Assembly (NCBI GenBank): GCA_949316235.1
Contig: OX438747.1
Location: 34,363,601 to 34,427,600, forward strand
Origin: Oegoconia quadripuncta
Taxonomy: Eukaryota > Arthropoda > Insecta > Lepidoptera > Autostichidae
Direction: 5' to 3'
Length of the DNA stretch: 64,000 nt
Of the stretch, positions 1 through 10,545 are shown in pieces. The notes beneath the pieces are model-generated. The model had not been told where the DNA came from. It did not search any database and saw only the letters and a program-made list of their open reading frames with translations. Numbering within the stretch: position 1 is the stretch's first letter; every line of letters starts with the position of its first letter. A program made the position numbers and the translations under genes.

Positions 1-660
1 TTATCAAACATTAATAAAAACACATGAAAACTGTTCGCAATCCATGACACTATCAGAGAGTTGCCCCGATCGAGTGCACGGACAGCCAATCAGCTCTCGT
101 ACTATTGCTAATTGAATACATCACCAAAGAGTAGCCTTGATCGGATGTATTCAATTATTAGTATTGAATTATCAAACATTAATAAAAACACATGAAAACT
201 GTTCGCAATCCATGACACTATCAGAGAGTTGCCCCGATCGAGTGCACGGACAGCCAATCAGCTCTCGTACTATTGCTAATTGAATACATCACCAAAGAGT
301 AGCCTTGATCGGATGTATTCAATTATTAGTATTGAATTATCAAACATTAATAATAACACATGAAAACTGTTCGCAATCCATAACACTATCAGAGAGTTGC
401 CCCGATCGAGTGCACGGACAGCCAATCAGCTCTCGTACTATTGCTAATTGAATACATCACCAAAGAGTAGCCTTGATCGGATGTATTCAATTATTAGTAT
501 TGAATTATCAAACATTAATAATAACATATGAAAAACTGTTCGCAATCCATAACACTATCGGAGAGTTGCCCCGATCCAGTGCACGGACCGCCAATCAGCT
601 CTCGTACTATTGCTAATTGAATACATCACCAAAGAGTAGCCTTGATCGGATGTATTCAAT
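1..660. repeat. 168-bp tandem satellite, about four copies
   Basis: The phrase ttatcaaacatt recurs at 1, 169, 337 and 505, giving an exact 168-bp period. The first three units are nearly identical; the fourth carries several substitutions and decays near 660. Each unit contains an inverted repeat (109-122 against 144-157 in unit 1, 14 bp each arm, 21-bp loop) and the motif atcagagagttgccccgatc. The array starts at the window edge, so it may continue to the left. Confidence 0.95.
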
Positions 661-1070
661 TAATGCTATCTACTAATCTTCCCTCGCATTATCAGAGAGT
701 GGCCCTGACCACGCGAACCAGGAAGACAGTAGTAACTTAACATTGGTAGTTGTTATTCCAAATAGAGGGTAGATAATTGTAATGCAAACATTGTAATTTC
801 TAGCACTATCAAGGAATCCTGATCAAATTCTAACACTAGCTCATAATTAAATCACTTCCCATAGCAGATGACAGAAATCGATCCGCACGCATACCATCAG
901 AGAGTTGCCCTGACCAAATGTACACGTCCCGCTCGAACACTGACACCCGCTTATGCAAAGTCACATATAAGTATTTTATTCCCACGGTAATAATAGAATA
1001 TACCCAATCATAGCAATATCAGAGAGTGGCCCTGATCAAATGCCAACACTGGACCACTTTACCGACAGGA
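661..1070. repeat. Degenerate relatives of the satellite motif
   Basis: Variants of the satellite core (atcagagagtggccctgacc and close forms) reappear near 689, 895 and 1018 in otherwise unrelated sequence, spaced about 120-210 bp apart. This looks like an older, decayed flank of the array or a source from which it was amplified. Confidence 0.6.
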
Positions 1071-2045
1071 ATAAACACCGATATATAATTATGATTTTTA
1101 TTCTATTGTTAATGTCATTAGAAATAATGCATGTATGCATGTACTTACGAATGTGTGGCGTTGTAATCCCACTTCTGACTTATTGTATAAGTCAGTGTTC
1201 CTAAGAAAAACCACTTAGCACTTGTATAATAATTTATTTCGAGACTCGTTACACACGTGTTCACTTCCAAAGTTCAACTCAGAATGCCCCCACCAGCCCA
1301 GTGTTCAGTCTTTTATAAGGTGTCCACCTTTACGTCACTGCCGGTGTCATAATATAATGTACGCAAAATAGCAACTATTATAAATTTATGTGAATATTAT
1401 TTAAAATCTACAATTAACCTAACAATAGTTTGAGGTGGAACTGGTTATGCACTTATGAACTTCATGAAAATTTGATGGAATGTATGGGGCTCTGGTCACC
1501 CATAATCCCGCCATACACGTAATCCACATTTCGGTAACTTCCGACGGCACACGCTATGTCGGTGCCCGACAAAGGGCGGGCGGCGCGTGTCAAAGGGCGG
1601 GCGGCCCGTGTCAACAGACGGCGGCGCGTTTGACGGACCCGACGCACACGCAGGGCAAAATGGGCGGGGTCCGCGTCATTTTGGGCGTCGATTATTTTGT
1701 CTCTTTTCATTCATGAATTATAGGGTTGTCCAAATTTTCTTAAATTAAATAATTTAATAACTTTGTATGGAAACAAAAATATGCGTTTTCCCCATTTATC
1801 TAATGTGCAATAAAACACTTATCGATGACACTATAACCAACTTTCGGCTTAGTACCCCCTTTCCGACTTACCCTGTATAGATAGAACATACCATGGATTA
1901 ATACATAGGAAATATTTTATCAATTATTTAGGACAAAGTTACGTAAATGGCTTCATGACAATGTATTTTATAGTGTAAAAGAATATTTAGAATTAAAGTA
2001 GATGCTTGTTGAACCTAATTATAAGTACTTACCTAAAGAAATTGA
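1071..2045. other. Intergenic, with a GC-rich short-repeat patch at 1555-1690
   Basis: Mostly AT-rich with no supported gene. At 1568-1625 the unit caaagggcgggcggc is repeated with variation inside a GC-rich block unlike its surroundings. ORFs of about 80 codons on both strands here come from the base composition and look non-coding. The stretch at 1440-1460 resembles LINE-tail sequence at 55757. Confidence 0.4.
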
Positions 2046-2066
2046 GAGGTAAAATCCACAATCCAG

Positions 2067-2216
2067 AAATATTGTCTCAAAATAATAGTAGGTATGTACG
2101 TCCCCGACGGGTATGTGTGGCGGCTGCTGGTGGAGCCGCGCGGCCGGACTAACTTGCTCGCTAAGGCACCTCTCACGCGCGCACTCCGCATTCTAAACGT
2201 ATTGCGGAGGAGATAG
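2067..2216 (+). CDS. Candidate terminal exon of an upstream gene
   Basis: A frame opens after a TGA at 2043 and runs to TAG at 2214-2216. An AG at 2065-2066 is a possible acceptor, although the pyrimidine tract is weak. The predicted segment reads ...GMYVPDGYVWRLLVEP... and continues through TNLLAKAPLTRALRILN to a basic end (VLRRR). The block is GC-rich and looks like ordinary protein, unlike its AT-rich flanks. AATAAA signals follow near 2310. I do not recognise the protein. It could also be a chance ORF; the upstream exons would lie left of the window. Confidence 0.4.
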   Translation, partial: KYCLKIIVGMYVPDGYVWRLLVEPRGRTNLLAKAPLTRALRILNVLRRR

Positions 2217-2580
2217 ACCTCTTCAGTTGTACTCTGAGTGAATTCACAAATATAGCTCTTGTTATTATTTGCTACAAATTGTAATTTTAAATTGCAATTT
2301 GTAACAAATAATAACAATAAATAAATAAAATAAACTACTGTAAGTGAAGTCTTCACTGCACTATCGCATTAGGGTAAACCTGTAAAGATAGTTGTAAGTT
2401 TGGAAATAAATAAATAAAAAAAAATAAAAAATATTTGCATGCCATTGTAATTGTTGCAGAACATGAACGTTCACCTTTTTCCCTTGTCATCATTGTATAC
2501 CATGCTTTGAGCAAATAAAATAATTCGAATTCTATCCCGGTAAGTGAGTAATTCCCGCGGGATAAACAAATTAAAGAAAA
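2217..2580. other. Possible 3' UTR and A-rich spacer
   Basis: AT-rich sequence with repeated AATAAA (about 2310-2335 and 2400-2425) after the candidate stop codon. No other feature was seen. Confidence 0.3.
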
Positions 2581-2770
2581 TGAAAATGAAAAAATGTTTA
2601 TTTCAGTACCTTAATAAAACAATCAATGAGGTATCGGGGGTCTCCTTTTAAGTATAAAATACCTGTGTTAGGAGGCTCCGCTCTTCCATAACTAAATGTT
2701 TAATAAATGTCCAATCAAGGTTAAGGTGAAATAGGTTAATATTATGCTACTTATAAAATAACAATGAAAT
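2581..2770 (-). repeat. LINE-tail-like repeat fragment
   Basis: The 'ggctccgctcttccataac' stretch and neighbouring bases match 45040-45250, where the same repeat follows a LINE tail. Only a partial relative, with no coding content. Confidence 0.5.
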
Positions 2771-2794
2771 AAAAATGTAATAACAACTAGTTTG

Positions 2795-3235
2795 TTATGT
2801 ATGTGTGTGTGTGCGAGTATGTGTTTGTGTATGAGTGTGTGTGTGTATGTATGAGTGTGTGTCGGTATGAGTGTGTGTCGGTATGAGTGTGTGTCGGTAT
2901 GAGTGTTTGTGTATGAGTGTGTGTCGGTATGAGTGTTTGTGTATGAGTGTGTGTGTGTATGTATGAGTGTGTGTCGGTATGAGTGTTTGTGTATGAGTGT
3001 GTGTGTGTGTATGTATGAGTGTGTGTCGGTATGAGTGTGTGTCGGTATGAGTGTGTGTCGGTATGAGTGTGTGTGTGTATGTATGAGTGTGTGTCGGTAT
3101 GAGTGTTTGTGTATGAGTGTGTGTCGGTATGAGTGTTTGTGTATGAGTGTGTGTGTGTATGTATGAGTGTGTGTCGGTATGAGTGTGTGTATGAGTGTGT
3201 GTGTATGAGTGTGTATATATGAGTGTGTATATATT
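2795..3235. repeat. Minisatellite of gtatgagtgtgtgtcg-type units
   Basis: About 440 bp built from interleaved units (tatgagtgtgtgtcgg, tatgagtgtttgtg, gtgtgtgtatg) in a higher-order pattern, flanked by simple TG repeats. It is purine/T-biased and has no gene. Confidence 0.95.
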
Positions 3236-3439
3236 TATAGTGCTACTGCAGCCTGATGATAGGGAAATGAATGGTATAATTGAAGTGTGTATTTATTTAT
3301 TTAACGTGCCATCAGTGTTTCAATTTCGTCATAGGTTTTAGTGTTTAGCCAGTTACTCAGAGATTTTTTACATTCATATTACGTCATTGGGTAGATATAT
3401 ATTTATTATTCCACGTTAATAGCCGCGGACGGAAAGCTA

Positions 3440-3910
3440 GACATTATATAAATCAATCACTCTAATCTCAGCCCACATTATATATCCCAACTAATATTAA
3501 AAATGCGAAAGATTGTGTGCGTATGTATGTAAGTATGTTTGTTACCTCTACACGCTTAAACGGCTGGACGGATTTGGTTGAAAGTTAGTCGGTAGACAAA
3601 TGGTACCCGGATCAACATGTAGGCTACTTTTTATCCCGGAAAAGTGACTGGTTCCTGTAGGATACGTAGTGACGCATTTGGTACTAGCATGAATTTTACG
3701 CCGACGAAAGTAAATTATATAAAAATATAAGTACCATTCGGTGAGTTCAATCAAATACGCTTTATTGTTTATTTTCATATTCATATATTTATTACATTAC
3801 ACAAGAAGGTTTTAACCTGCAAATCTATAGATGATTTTTGGTGGAAAGTCCCTTAGTCGCCTTTTACGACACCCACGGAAAGAGTCTGTTCGATTCTATT
3901 ACTTACAAGG
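3440..3910. repeat. Moth-type interspersed repeats
   Basis: The 'cggctggacggatttggttgaaagttagtcgg ... tttttatcccgg' stretch and the 'agtcgccttttacgacaccc' stretch (3850-3876) are forms I know as common lepidopteran dispersed repeats. They sit directly upstream of a SINE. The exact family is not assigned. Confidence 0.5.
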
Positions 3911-3925
3911 ATACCGCCTTTTTTT

Positions 3926-4240
3926 GACCGCCTCAGTGGGTTTACGTTTCGGAGGCCGCGGGTTCGATCCCCAGCGGGGTACATATTTAGTACTCGGTTT
4001 GGTTGGTGGTAGGACATATTAAATGTCCGCCTGGCTAGCTACCACCATCTTATCTAAATCTGCCGCCAAACAGCAATGTTAATAACATTGTTGTGTTCCG
4101 GTTCTCAAAGATAAGATAGCCAGTCCCCCAAATAAGATGGGGTTTCCGGGTCAGTACGCTACCACCTTCGGCCTCATCTTCACTTAACATCAGGTGTGAT
4201 TGAGGTCAAGTGTTAACCCGTTGTGGATTAAAAAAAAAAA
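3926..4240 (+). mobile_element. tRNA-headed SINE, family A
   Basis: The tRNA-like head has a damaged A-box region (about 20 bp lost) and an intact B box, ggttcgatccc at 3961-3971. The shared body follows (ggtttggttggtgg, ccgcctggctagctaccacc, tcacttaacatcaggtgtga) and ends in a short A-run. It matches the complete copy at 14444-14770. Confidence 0.85.
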
Positions 4241-4242
4241 AC

Positions 4243-4720
4243 CTTTTATACGAAATGATGTCAATACAAGAAATAAAGATAAACTTGCAGGTCACATAAG
4301 TCGCCTCCACAAAGTCAGTAATTCATTCAAAGGGTTATGTATACGCTTTTTCAAAAAAGTTCCTGTTGATATACAAAATCTTGCTTTCAATAAATTTAAA
4401 GATACTATAAAACAGAAACTTGTTAAGAAAGCATATTATAAAATATCAGATTATTTAGATGATAAACAATCATGGACATAACGAGCCCGTTCTCATAACC
4501 AGGCTATTTCACAATTAATAATGAAATATTATAATATAAAATAATAATTTTGTAATATAACAACCTTTTTTTAAAAGAGCGACCTCTCGAGTTTCTTGCT
4601 TGTTCTTCTCAAGGGAAAATTGCCTTTTTTAACAAGCAGTAGCTTTAAAAATGTAAAATCTGACTATTTTAAGTGTACCCTGTGTACCTACAAAATAAAG
4701 CATTTTTTGATTTTGATTTT
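4243..4720 (+). mobile_element. 5'-truncated CR1-like LINE, 3' end
   Basis: The C-terminal reverse-transcriptase ORF tail (..RLHKVSNSFKGLCIRFF.. to ..YYKISDYLDDKQSWT, stop at 4479-4481) is homologous to the end of the LINE ORF at 42130. The LINE 3' UTR follows (tttcttgcttgttcttctc), ending in gattttgattttg repeats. It abuts the A-run of the preceding SINE. Confidence 0.8.
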
Positions 4721-4821
4721 GAAATCCTAAGGCATAACTAATGAAGCCGCAGAGGGAATACTTCATAGTTTGAGCTGGGATTGAATGTATATTGCACGAC
4801 CCTTATAAATATTGTGGACAG

Positions 4822-4997
4822 GTTTAGGAAACGCGTGAAGAAGAGACAATCGAAGCCGGCGAGCGAGAGTGACGGGTCGAGCGACGAAGCCCTGCCCCTG
4901 AGCCGCGTGGTGGAACTGGACAAATCGCCCGAGAGCGGACGGAGCGCCTCACCAGACCGCGTCATGGGCGTGCCCAAAATCATCATCATCACTAAAG
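4822..4997 (+). CDS. Gene A, exon: basic/acidic linker of a C2H2 zinc-finger protein
   Basis: Open exon translating to FRKRVKKRQSKPASESDG.. through ..VMGVPKIIIITK. The acceptor is gtggacag and the donor AAAG|GTTTGT. It begins with the third base of a codon, so at least one earlier exon is needed and was not found. It ends in phase 1; the G joins AT of the next exon to give Asp. Exons 4822-4997, 7736-7979 and 11187-11256 total 490 bases and keep one frame to a stop. Residues are highly charged (KR-rich start, Ser/Asp/Glu middle), as in nuclear proteins. No catalytic domain is seen; function is unknown beyond likely nucleic-acid or protein binding. Confidence 0.6.
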
Positions 4998-5069
4998 GTT
5001 TGTTGAAATGAATGATTTATTTGGTACATAAAGTTCTCAATAATAATGTAAGTAATAATGGGCCCTCAA

Positions 5070-5690
5070 ATTCTATCACTGTGTGGTTTGCAAATGTTTT
5101 GCGTGCTATTCGTGCCATTTATAAATTAGGACCTAGAGAGTCTCTTAGAGATAAGTTTAAGGAAATTAATATCTTTACAATGGCATCTCAATACATTTAT
5201 GAGAATTTGTTATATGCCCAAAAAATATAACCTTATTCGCTAAAAATAGTGATAGGTACAATGTTTATACAAGGAATAAGAACCAGTTATCTGTTTATGT
5301 TAGCCGACTTCACAAAGTTAGTAAATCCTTCAAAGGGCAATGTATACGCTTTTATAATAAGGTTCCAGTAGACATTCAAAATTTGTCTTTAAATAAATTT
5401 AAAGCAATCATAAAACAGAAATTATTAACAAGAGACTATTATAAAATCACTGACTATTTGAATGATAAGCAAGCATGGACATAGCTGTCTTATTATTCAT
5501 ATAATTATCAAATCGCAACCTATAATCTGTTTAAAAGAGCAACCCTAGAGTTTCTTGCTCGTTCTTCTCTGGGGAGTCAGCTTTGTGAATGAGCAGTAAA
5601 TTTAAAATATAAAATTAATATTAATATTAATAGTGACGTTTTCAAGTGATCATTTTATCCTATGAAATAAAATATTTTGATTTGACCTTA
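5070..5690 (+). mobile_element. 5'-truncated CR1-like LINE in gene A intron
   Basis: Encodes decayed remnants of the same LINE C-terminus (RAIRAIYKLGPRESLRDKFK.., with a stop at about 5228 and a frame change), then the 3' UTR with the 'gagtttcttgctcgttcttctc' signature and a short AT-rich end. It lies in the intron between the first two gene A exons. Confidence 0.75.
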
Positions 5691-5802
5691 TCTCTATTCT
5701 ATATATATCTCTTTTCCTAGAAAAATACCACTTTTTTTCTCATGCTTCTTCCTGAATTTTTCACTAACTTTTTTTTTTTTTTTTTTTAATAATACATAAT
5801 AC

Positions 5803-5935
5803 ATATCCTTAGACATACACACAGCGCCATCTAGTTCCACAGTAAGCAACTATAGGCTTGTGTTGTGGATACCACATGGTTGATATACTACATAAATACA
5901 TTTTTTTTGTATATAAATACTTATTATAAATGATT
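5803..5935 (-). mobile_element. SINE family B, 3' fragment
   Basis: The reversed tail 'cacacagcgccatctagttcc ... gataccacatggttgat' matches complete copies at 7318 and 56408. The tRNA head is absent. Confidence 0.75.
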
Positions 5936-6032
5936 TTACTATTACGGTTGTTTTTAATTTAGTATGCAACAATGTGTACAATTATCCAACGTTATGAAAC
6001 AACAGTTCTTTAGCATTAACAAGTAAAGATTT

Positions 6033-6723
6033 TTGAACTACCGCACACGTACGTACTTAAAAGAATATAAAGTCAGTTGCAAACATCACAAATTACTCAC
6101 GTTAAATGATCGGCGTCACCTTCTTGATATGGCTTTCTTGTATGACATATTGAACTCCAATATAGATTGCCCGGCGATTGTTTCAGAAATTAGTTACTTC
6201 ACGCCTTGTAAGCGCACACGGCACACGGTTATGCTACACGTGCCCTCACGCCGAACAAATTATAGTCAAAACTCAGTATTTACACGTATATCAAAAAATT
6301 ACAACTGTAACTTTGCAGATTTTGACCCCTTCATTAACTCTAAAGACTACTTTAAAGATAGGATAACTAATAAACTCTTTGTATCGAATTACTAAGTGGT
6401 TATGTTAATGACATATTCACTGAATAATTATATACATATAGATAATATTAATAATTATTATAATATTATAATTACTCTAATATGTCTTCATACCTTACCC
6501 TTTTATTATAACATGTAATATGCTATTTATAGTGTAAATACTCCCTTCACACACACACACACCCACACATATAGACACATCATACCACCATACATGCAAT
6601 ATGGAAGCATATCTGTTACTTAGTTTTTATTTTTTTTTGTTAATATGTAGAAGCCTGTAATAGCTGTACATACATCTACTCAATGTTTTGTTTTACTTAC
6701 AATGTATCGCCGTTGGCTTCTCC

Positions 6724-6754
<31 letters not shown>

Positions 6755-6760
6755 AAGAGC
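6033..6760 (+). mobile_element. 5'-truncated LINE, C-terminal RT tail
   Basis: An open frame to 6395 has the layout of a LINE C-terminus (RRHLLDMAFLYDILNSNIDC .. RTNYSQNSVFTRISKNYN .. FKDRITNKLF). A 3' UTR follows and ends in (AAAT)n at 6726-6754. The family differs from the element at 42130. Confidence 0.65.
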
Positions 6761-6860
6761 CACGACGTAATTCTAGTTTGTACCGCTTTATTCGTAGATG
6801 GTTTCGAAAAATGTAATTGAACTACCTATGGCCAATACCTGCTATTTCACTTACCTCACT

Positions 6861-7037
6861 TAAATGTCCGCCTGGCTAGCTACCACCATCTTATCTAAAT
6901 CTGCCGCTAAACAGCAATGTTAATAGCATTGTTGTGTTCCGGTTGTCAGAGATAAGATAGCCAGTTCCCCAAATTATTTGGGTTTCCGGGTCAGTACGCT
7001 TTACATCGGTGTGATTGAGGTCAAGTGCTGACCCGTT
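6861..7037 (+). mobile_element. SINE family A, 5'-truncated
   Basis: Starts inside the body at aaatgtccgcctggctagct and runs to the tail (tgtgattgaggtcaagtgc). The head is lost and there is no A-run. Confidence 0.8.
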
Positions 7038-7317
7038 ACCTAATAAGCTCTATTTTTTTCCTTACGGTAAAATACTCATCCGATATGTTTTACATTTTCA
7101 AAATATACTTTACTTTCGGAATAAAAAGGAAATGCCCATGTTTTTTTTGCGCAATAAAGTCGGTCATGGGTAAACAACACCATTTTTTACTTTTAAGCAT
7201 TTTAAATGCCCTTCCATCAACCACAACAAACATTCACGCGATTGATCAGGATGGGGTGCTTCTGCAATCCACAGGCGGTGGAAGGTACATTGATGTTTGT
7301 TAAGATATTAATATAAT

Positions 7318-7583
7318 AATAAATAAATATCTTTGCACATACACACAGCGCCATCTAGTTCCACACTAAGCAACTAGGCTTGTATTATAGATACCAGATG
7401 GTTGATAAACTACACAAATACATTTTTTTTTGGAAATAAATACATATATAAATGAAAAACATCCATAACTCGGGAAAACATGTGTGTATTCATCATACAA
7501 ACATATGCCCCTAGCGGGATTCGAACCCGCGACCTTTTGGTATAGCAGCAGAACTTCTAACCACTACACCAAACAGGTCGTCA
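7318..7583 (-). mobile_element. tRNA-headed SINE, family B
   Basis: On the minus strand: A-box region tttggtgtagtggtt, B box ggttcgaatcccgc, then the body (tcataaatgaatac, gttatggatg) and the tail agatggcgctgtgtgtatgt. Essentially full length, in the gene A intron just upstream of exon 2. Confidence 0.85.
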
Positions 7584-7735
7584 CACACACATTCAACTCT
7601 CTGAAGGCCAGGTCTGAGATCGCCAATGTGATCTGTCACCTGGGAGAAAGAATCGCGTGATAAAAAGCATGATATATTTTTTTTATGTACTAATACAGTT
7701 GGAGACTATTTAAATAAAACCACCAAACATTCCAG

Positions 7736-7979
7736 ATCAAAAACCAAAAATCCTCGCGCCACCGAAAAAGGCGGCCTCCCCACCAAATCAGAAGGCATCT
7801 CATGATGCCAAACCGATATTGAAAATCGAAATGCCACCCCAGGAGATCAAGACGGACCCGAAACATGACGTGTACAATATTGACAACGAAGACGTGGCTG
7901 AGATAATGCCAATGGTCAGACGGAGTGATAAGAAATGCTCCATATGCAGTTCGACGTTCCGTGGCGACAGAGCATTGAG
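7736..7979 (+). CDS. Gene A, exon 2: start of C2H2 zinc finger
   Basis: Acceptor aaacattccag, donor TTGAG|GTATGT. Read in phase 1 it gives DQKPKILAPPKKAA.., an acidic stretch (DNEDVAEIMP) and ends KKCSICSSTFRGDRAL. The two finger cysteines and the conserved Phe and Leu are in this exon. It ends in phase 2 (AG|). Joined to 11187 it yields ..ALSRHMATSH, completing C-x2-C-x12-H-x4-H. A 103-codon minus-strand ORF over the same bases is a shadow. Confidence 0.7.
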
Positions 7980-8059
7980 GTATGTACATACATAAAGTCA
8001 TGCCTATTTTATTTAAAAAATGCTATGACTACTTAAATGATAATATTATAAAATAACAA

Positions 8060-8870
8060 ATGATAATCATCCTTGGACGAAACTTGAGGGGATGTGGATC
8101 GTTCGGTCTTGCCCAGAATAGCATGCATGATAATGGACAAAAGTACATATCTGACAGACATTAGAGTATTAATAGGATCCCGCTTGAAATGAAAGGTTTA
8201 AAGGAGCCTCAATTTAAGAAAACTTTCAAGATTTGGCTGATGAATAACGTATTTTATAGTCTTACGGAATTTTATTCTAAAAGAGCGCCACTGACATAAT
8301 TATTATTAATACTTTGACATTTTTATAGCAATGCAAATGTTAGATTTTATAATATTATAATTAATTTTAATTCTTAATTTAAATTTTACATGCTTAGATT
8401 AATGATCGGTCTCCGCGCCGCTAAGACTAGATACCGCACTATGAAGAAAAAACAGGTTCCTGAATGCGGCAACTCAATATTGTAGTGTGTAGATTTATAC
8501 AGTACTTACTGATGGTATGTGATGCCAGTATCTTCCTTGTTTTTTGTAGTATTGTTATTACATAGTTTGACTACGCAAACAGGCATTTTGCTTCAGTCTT
8601 AAACCAAAATTTGAAAATTTGAAATTTGAACTTGTGGCGTGACTGGCGCGGGTACGCCGAATACGGCGTAGTATTTGTTGCCGCATTTTTCGAGTACGCC
8701 GACGGTATCTAGTCGTAGCGGCGCGGAGACCAATCATTAATCTATGTTTACATGCATGAAAATTAATATTGTACGCCTGTTAAGAGGTAAGGACTGTCGA
8801 ACCAATGCAACGATATTGTAATGTCACCCATGTACCACAGCTCTACAATAAATTGATTCTGATTCTGACG
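8060..8870 (+). mobile_element. LINE 3' fragment split by a TTAA-type MITE
   Basis: At 8150-8300 a LINE C-terminus is visible (..RIPLEMKGLKEPQFKKTFK.. then IWLMNNVFYSLTEFYSK..). Its 3' UTR is interrupted at 8399-8740 by the MITE below and resumes to about 8870, ending near ctacaataaattgattctg. Confidence 0.6.
8403..8736. mobile_element. TTAA-flanked MITE (piggyBac-like target)
   Basis: TTAA is present at 8399-8402 and 8737-8740. The ends are inverted repeats: tgatcggtctccgcgccgct at the left against the complement of agcggcgcggagaccaatca at the right, extending through ctagataccg. TTAA duplication is the hallmark of piggyBac-type insertion. No transposase is present. Confidence 0.75.
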
Positions 8871-8879
8871 TAACCAGCT

Positions 8880-9060
8880 GATTCGCGTGCCATTTCACAA
8901 TTAATTAATAATGAAATATTGTTATTGTGCCCATTTTGTAATATAATTAACGCGTTTTAAAATTTCTTGCTTGTTCTTCTCAGGCGAAAATTACCTTTGA
9001 ACAAGCAGTAGCTTTGTATTTAAACTATGTCAACTTCTACCAGAAATTATAAAATTGTAT
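8880..9060 (+). repeat. CR1-like LINE 3' UTR fragment
   Basis: Matches the 3' UTR at 4490-4690 (atttcacaattaat..aatgaaatatt, tttcttgcttgttcttctc, gaacaagcagtagcttt). Confidence 0.65.
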
Positions 9061-9061
9061 T

Positions 9062-9960
9062 TTATACAATACAATACAATACAAATACACTTTATTGTAC
9101 AAGAGGAGAACATACGTTTTACAAAACACAATACTGAGAAGAGTACAATTAGGCGGCCTTATCACAAAAAGCGATCTCTTCCAGGCAACCTTTGGGTGTA
9201 GGAGTTAAATTTATAGAACAGGCAGGTTGTGCAAAATACGGATGCAGATATGAAATACCTACATAATCAATTACTTATTTAATAAACAAAACTAAAACCA
9301 TACATTTATACATATATATTATATACATAAATAGCTATATAAGATAAGATAAGATAAGATGTTTATTTACCAAAAAGAACCATACATAATTATACATTTG
9401 CTGTAGCGTCCACACTAGGCTAGGCCTGTATCGTGGATGCCAAAATTTCCATATTAGAGAAACAATTTCACTGGTCATTACATTTATAAGTAACATCATC
9501 TGTTAAATTAGAATTAGGGAGATAGACATGCATGCAGAACTAGCCTTAGATGTAACTAGCACGTTAGAATTATACAAGTTGCGCGTGCGCATGTATGCGT
9601 GTGTGAGATCATTTAATTAAAATTTGCATGCTTCTGCCTATTAACAAAAGGAAAGGCAAACTAACTAACATAAATATGTTCCCATAATATGTTGTATCAG
9701 GAGTAAGCGAGTAAATGTGTGTAGCAGAGGATGTGTGAGGGTGCATGTATGGTTTGTGTGAGGGGGGTGTGCTTGTGTGTATACGCGTGTGTGAGGCAAA
9801 TATATAGATAGGCATATATATACATATAGATGGATACCACATACATAACAAAATAATACACACATAAGTACCTTATAAATATATAATAAAATAAAATGAT
9901 GAAAGAATTTGTAAAGCAAAATTACTAATTAATGATGACCAGTGAGAAAAAAAGAAATTA
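9062..9960 (-). repeat. LINE-tail repeats with GATAA and ACAAT microsatellites
   Basis: 9062-9290 is a reversed LINE tail ('ggcggccttatcac..aaagcgatctcttccag') also seen at 46464 and 53921. 9342-9362 is (agata)n heading a second tail-like block. The rest, to 9960, is AT-rich with TG-rich runs. No gene; the third exon of gene A lies beyond. Confidence 0.55.
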
Positions 9961-9965
9961 TATTA

Positions 9966-10025
9966 TTATTAAGAGCCCATAGTGTCCCACTGCTGAGCAA
10001 AGGCCTTCCTCATCTGTTTCCAGTT
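9966..10025 (-). mobile_element. RTE-like LINE, extreme 3' fragment
   Basis: 'gagcccatagtgtcccactgctgagcaaaggcc' is the same end as at 19332 (gcccatactgtcccactgct), where an RTE-type C-terminus is encoded. Confidence 0.55.
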
Positions 10026-10092
10026 GTTTTTGTTCATTTTATATTACAAAAAAAAATCCTGTGGATTTCATGAGCCGTTTCTTTTCCCACAG

Positions 10093-10180
10093 AGTATTTC
10101 AATTCAATGAAGTTATGATGTCAAACTTTAACAAGGTTTCAATTGTGGACCCTGATGGGCAGATTTTCTTTTCCGAAGCG
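10093..10180 (+). CDS. Gene A, candidate cassette exon
   Basis: Strong acceptor tttcttttcccacag and donor GCG|GTATGTG enclose an 88-bp open exon (RVFQFNEVMMSNFNKVSIVD.. DGQIFFSEA). It fits the phase-2 end of the 7736-7979 exon and ends in phase 0. Including it would remove the zinc-finger histidines and shift the last exon to another open frame (SPHGNIAHNCIIDEPTT, stop at 11238-11240). It may be an alternative exon, or the true constitutive exon if the finger is coincidental. Confidence 0.4.
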
Positions 10181-10264
10181 GTATGTGTCCGAGCATTTAT
10201 GTCAGTCACTATAGTGACTGACAGATAAATGCAATAACCCCTATACTTATTTCCAGTATTTTTT

Positions 10265-10545
10265 TTTATATATGACTGGTTTCGCGTTTGACCACAATCT
10301 CACCTGATGGAAAGTGACGATATAGTCGAAGATGAAGCACGCGATCCCAGTAAATGCCTATTCACTCTGCTCTTCAAGATCCCAAGGTTGTAGGATTCAG
10401 GAAAGACTGACGCCGGAAGGGAGTTCCATGCCCTGGCTGTTCGGATGATGAATGAAGAATCGAACTTCTTAGTGCGAATGTTCGCTATATTAATTATATG
10501 CGGGTGGAATCCCTCCCCACGCCTAGTGGTCCGAAGATAGAATGG
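10265..10545 (-). mobile_element. Jockey-like LINE 3' fragment
   Basis: Reverse complement of the ORF tail seen in clear form at 52370-52855 (..RTAKVWNSLPASVFP..). It contains the same 'ctggtttcgcgtttg..caatctcacctgatgg' terminus and a T-run at the left, i.e. a poly(A) tail on the minus strand. Confidence 0.75.

Noticed and set aside
1462..1716. ORFs on both strands in the GC-rich patch
   Set aside because: Short, from repeated gggcgggcgg words, with no protein-like pattern or splice signals.
2795..3235. CRISPR-like repeat array
   Set aside because: Units are contiguous, variable and without unique spacers. It is a eukaryotic minisatellite.
7690..8001. 103-codon minus-strand ORF
   Set aside because: It is the complement of gene A exon 2, which has good splice sites and a zinc-finger start on the plus strand.
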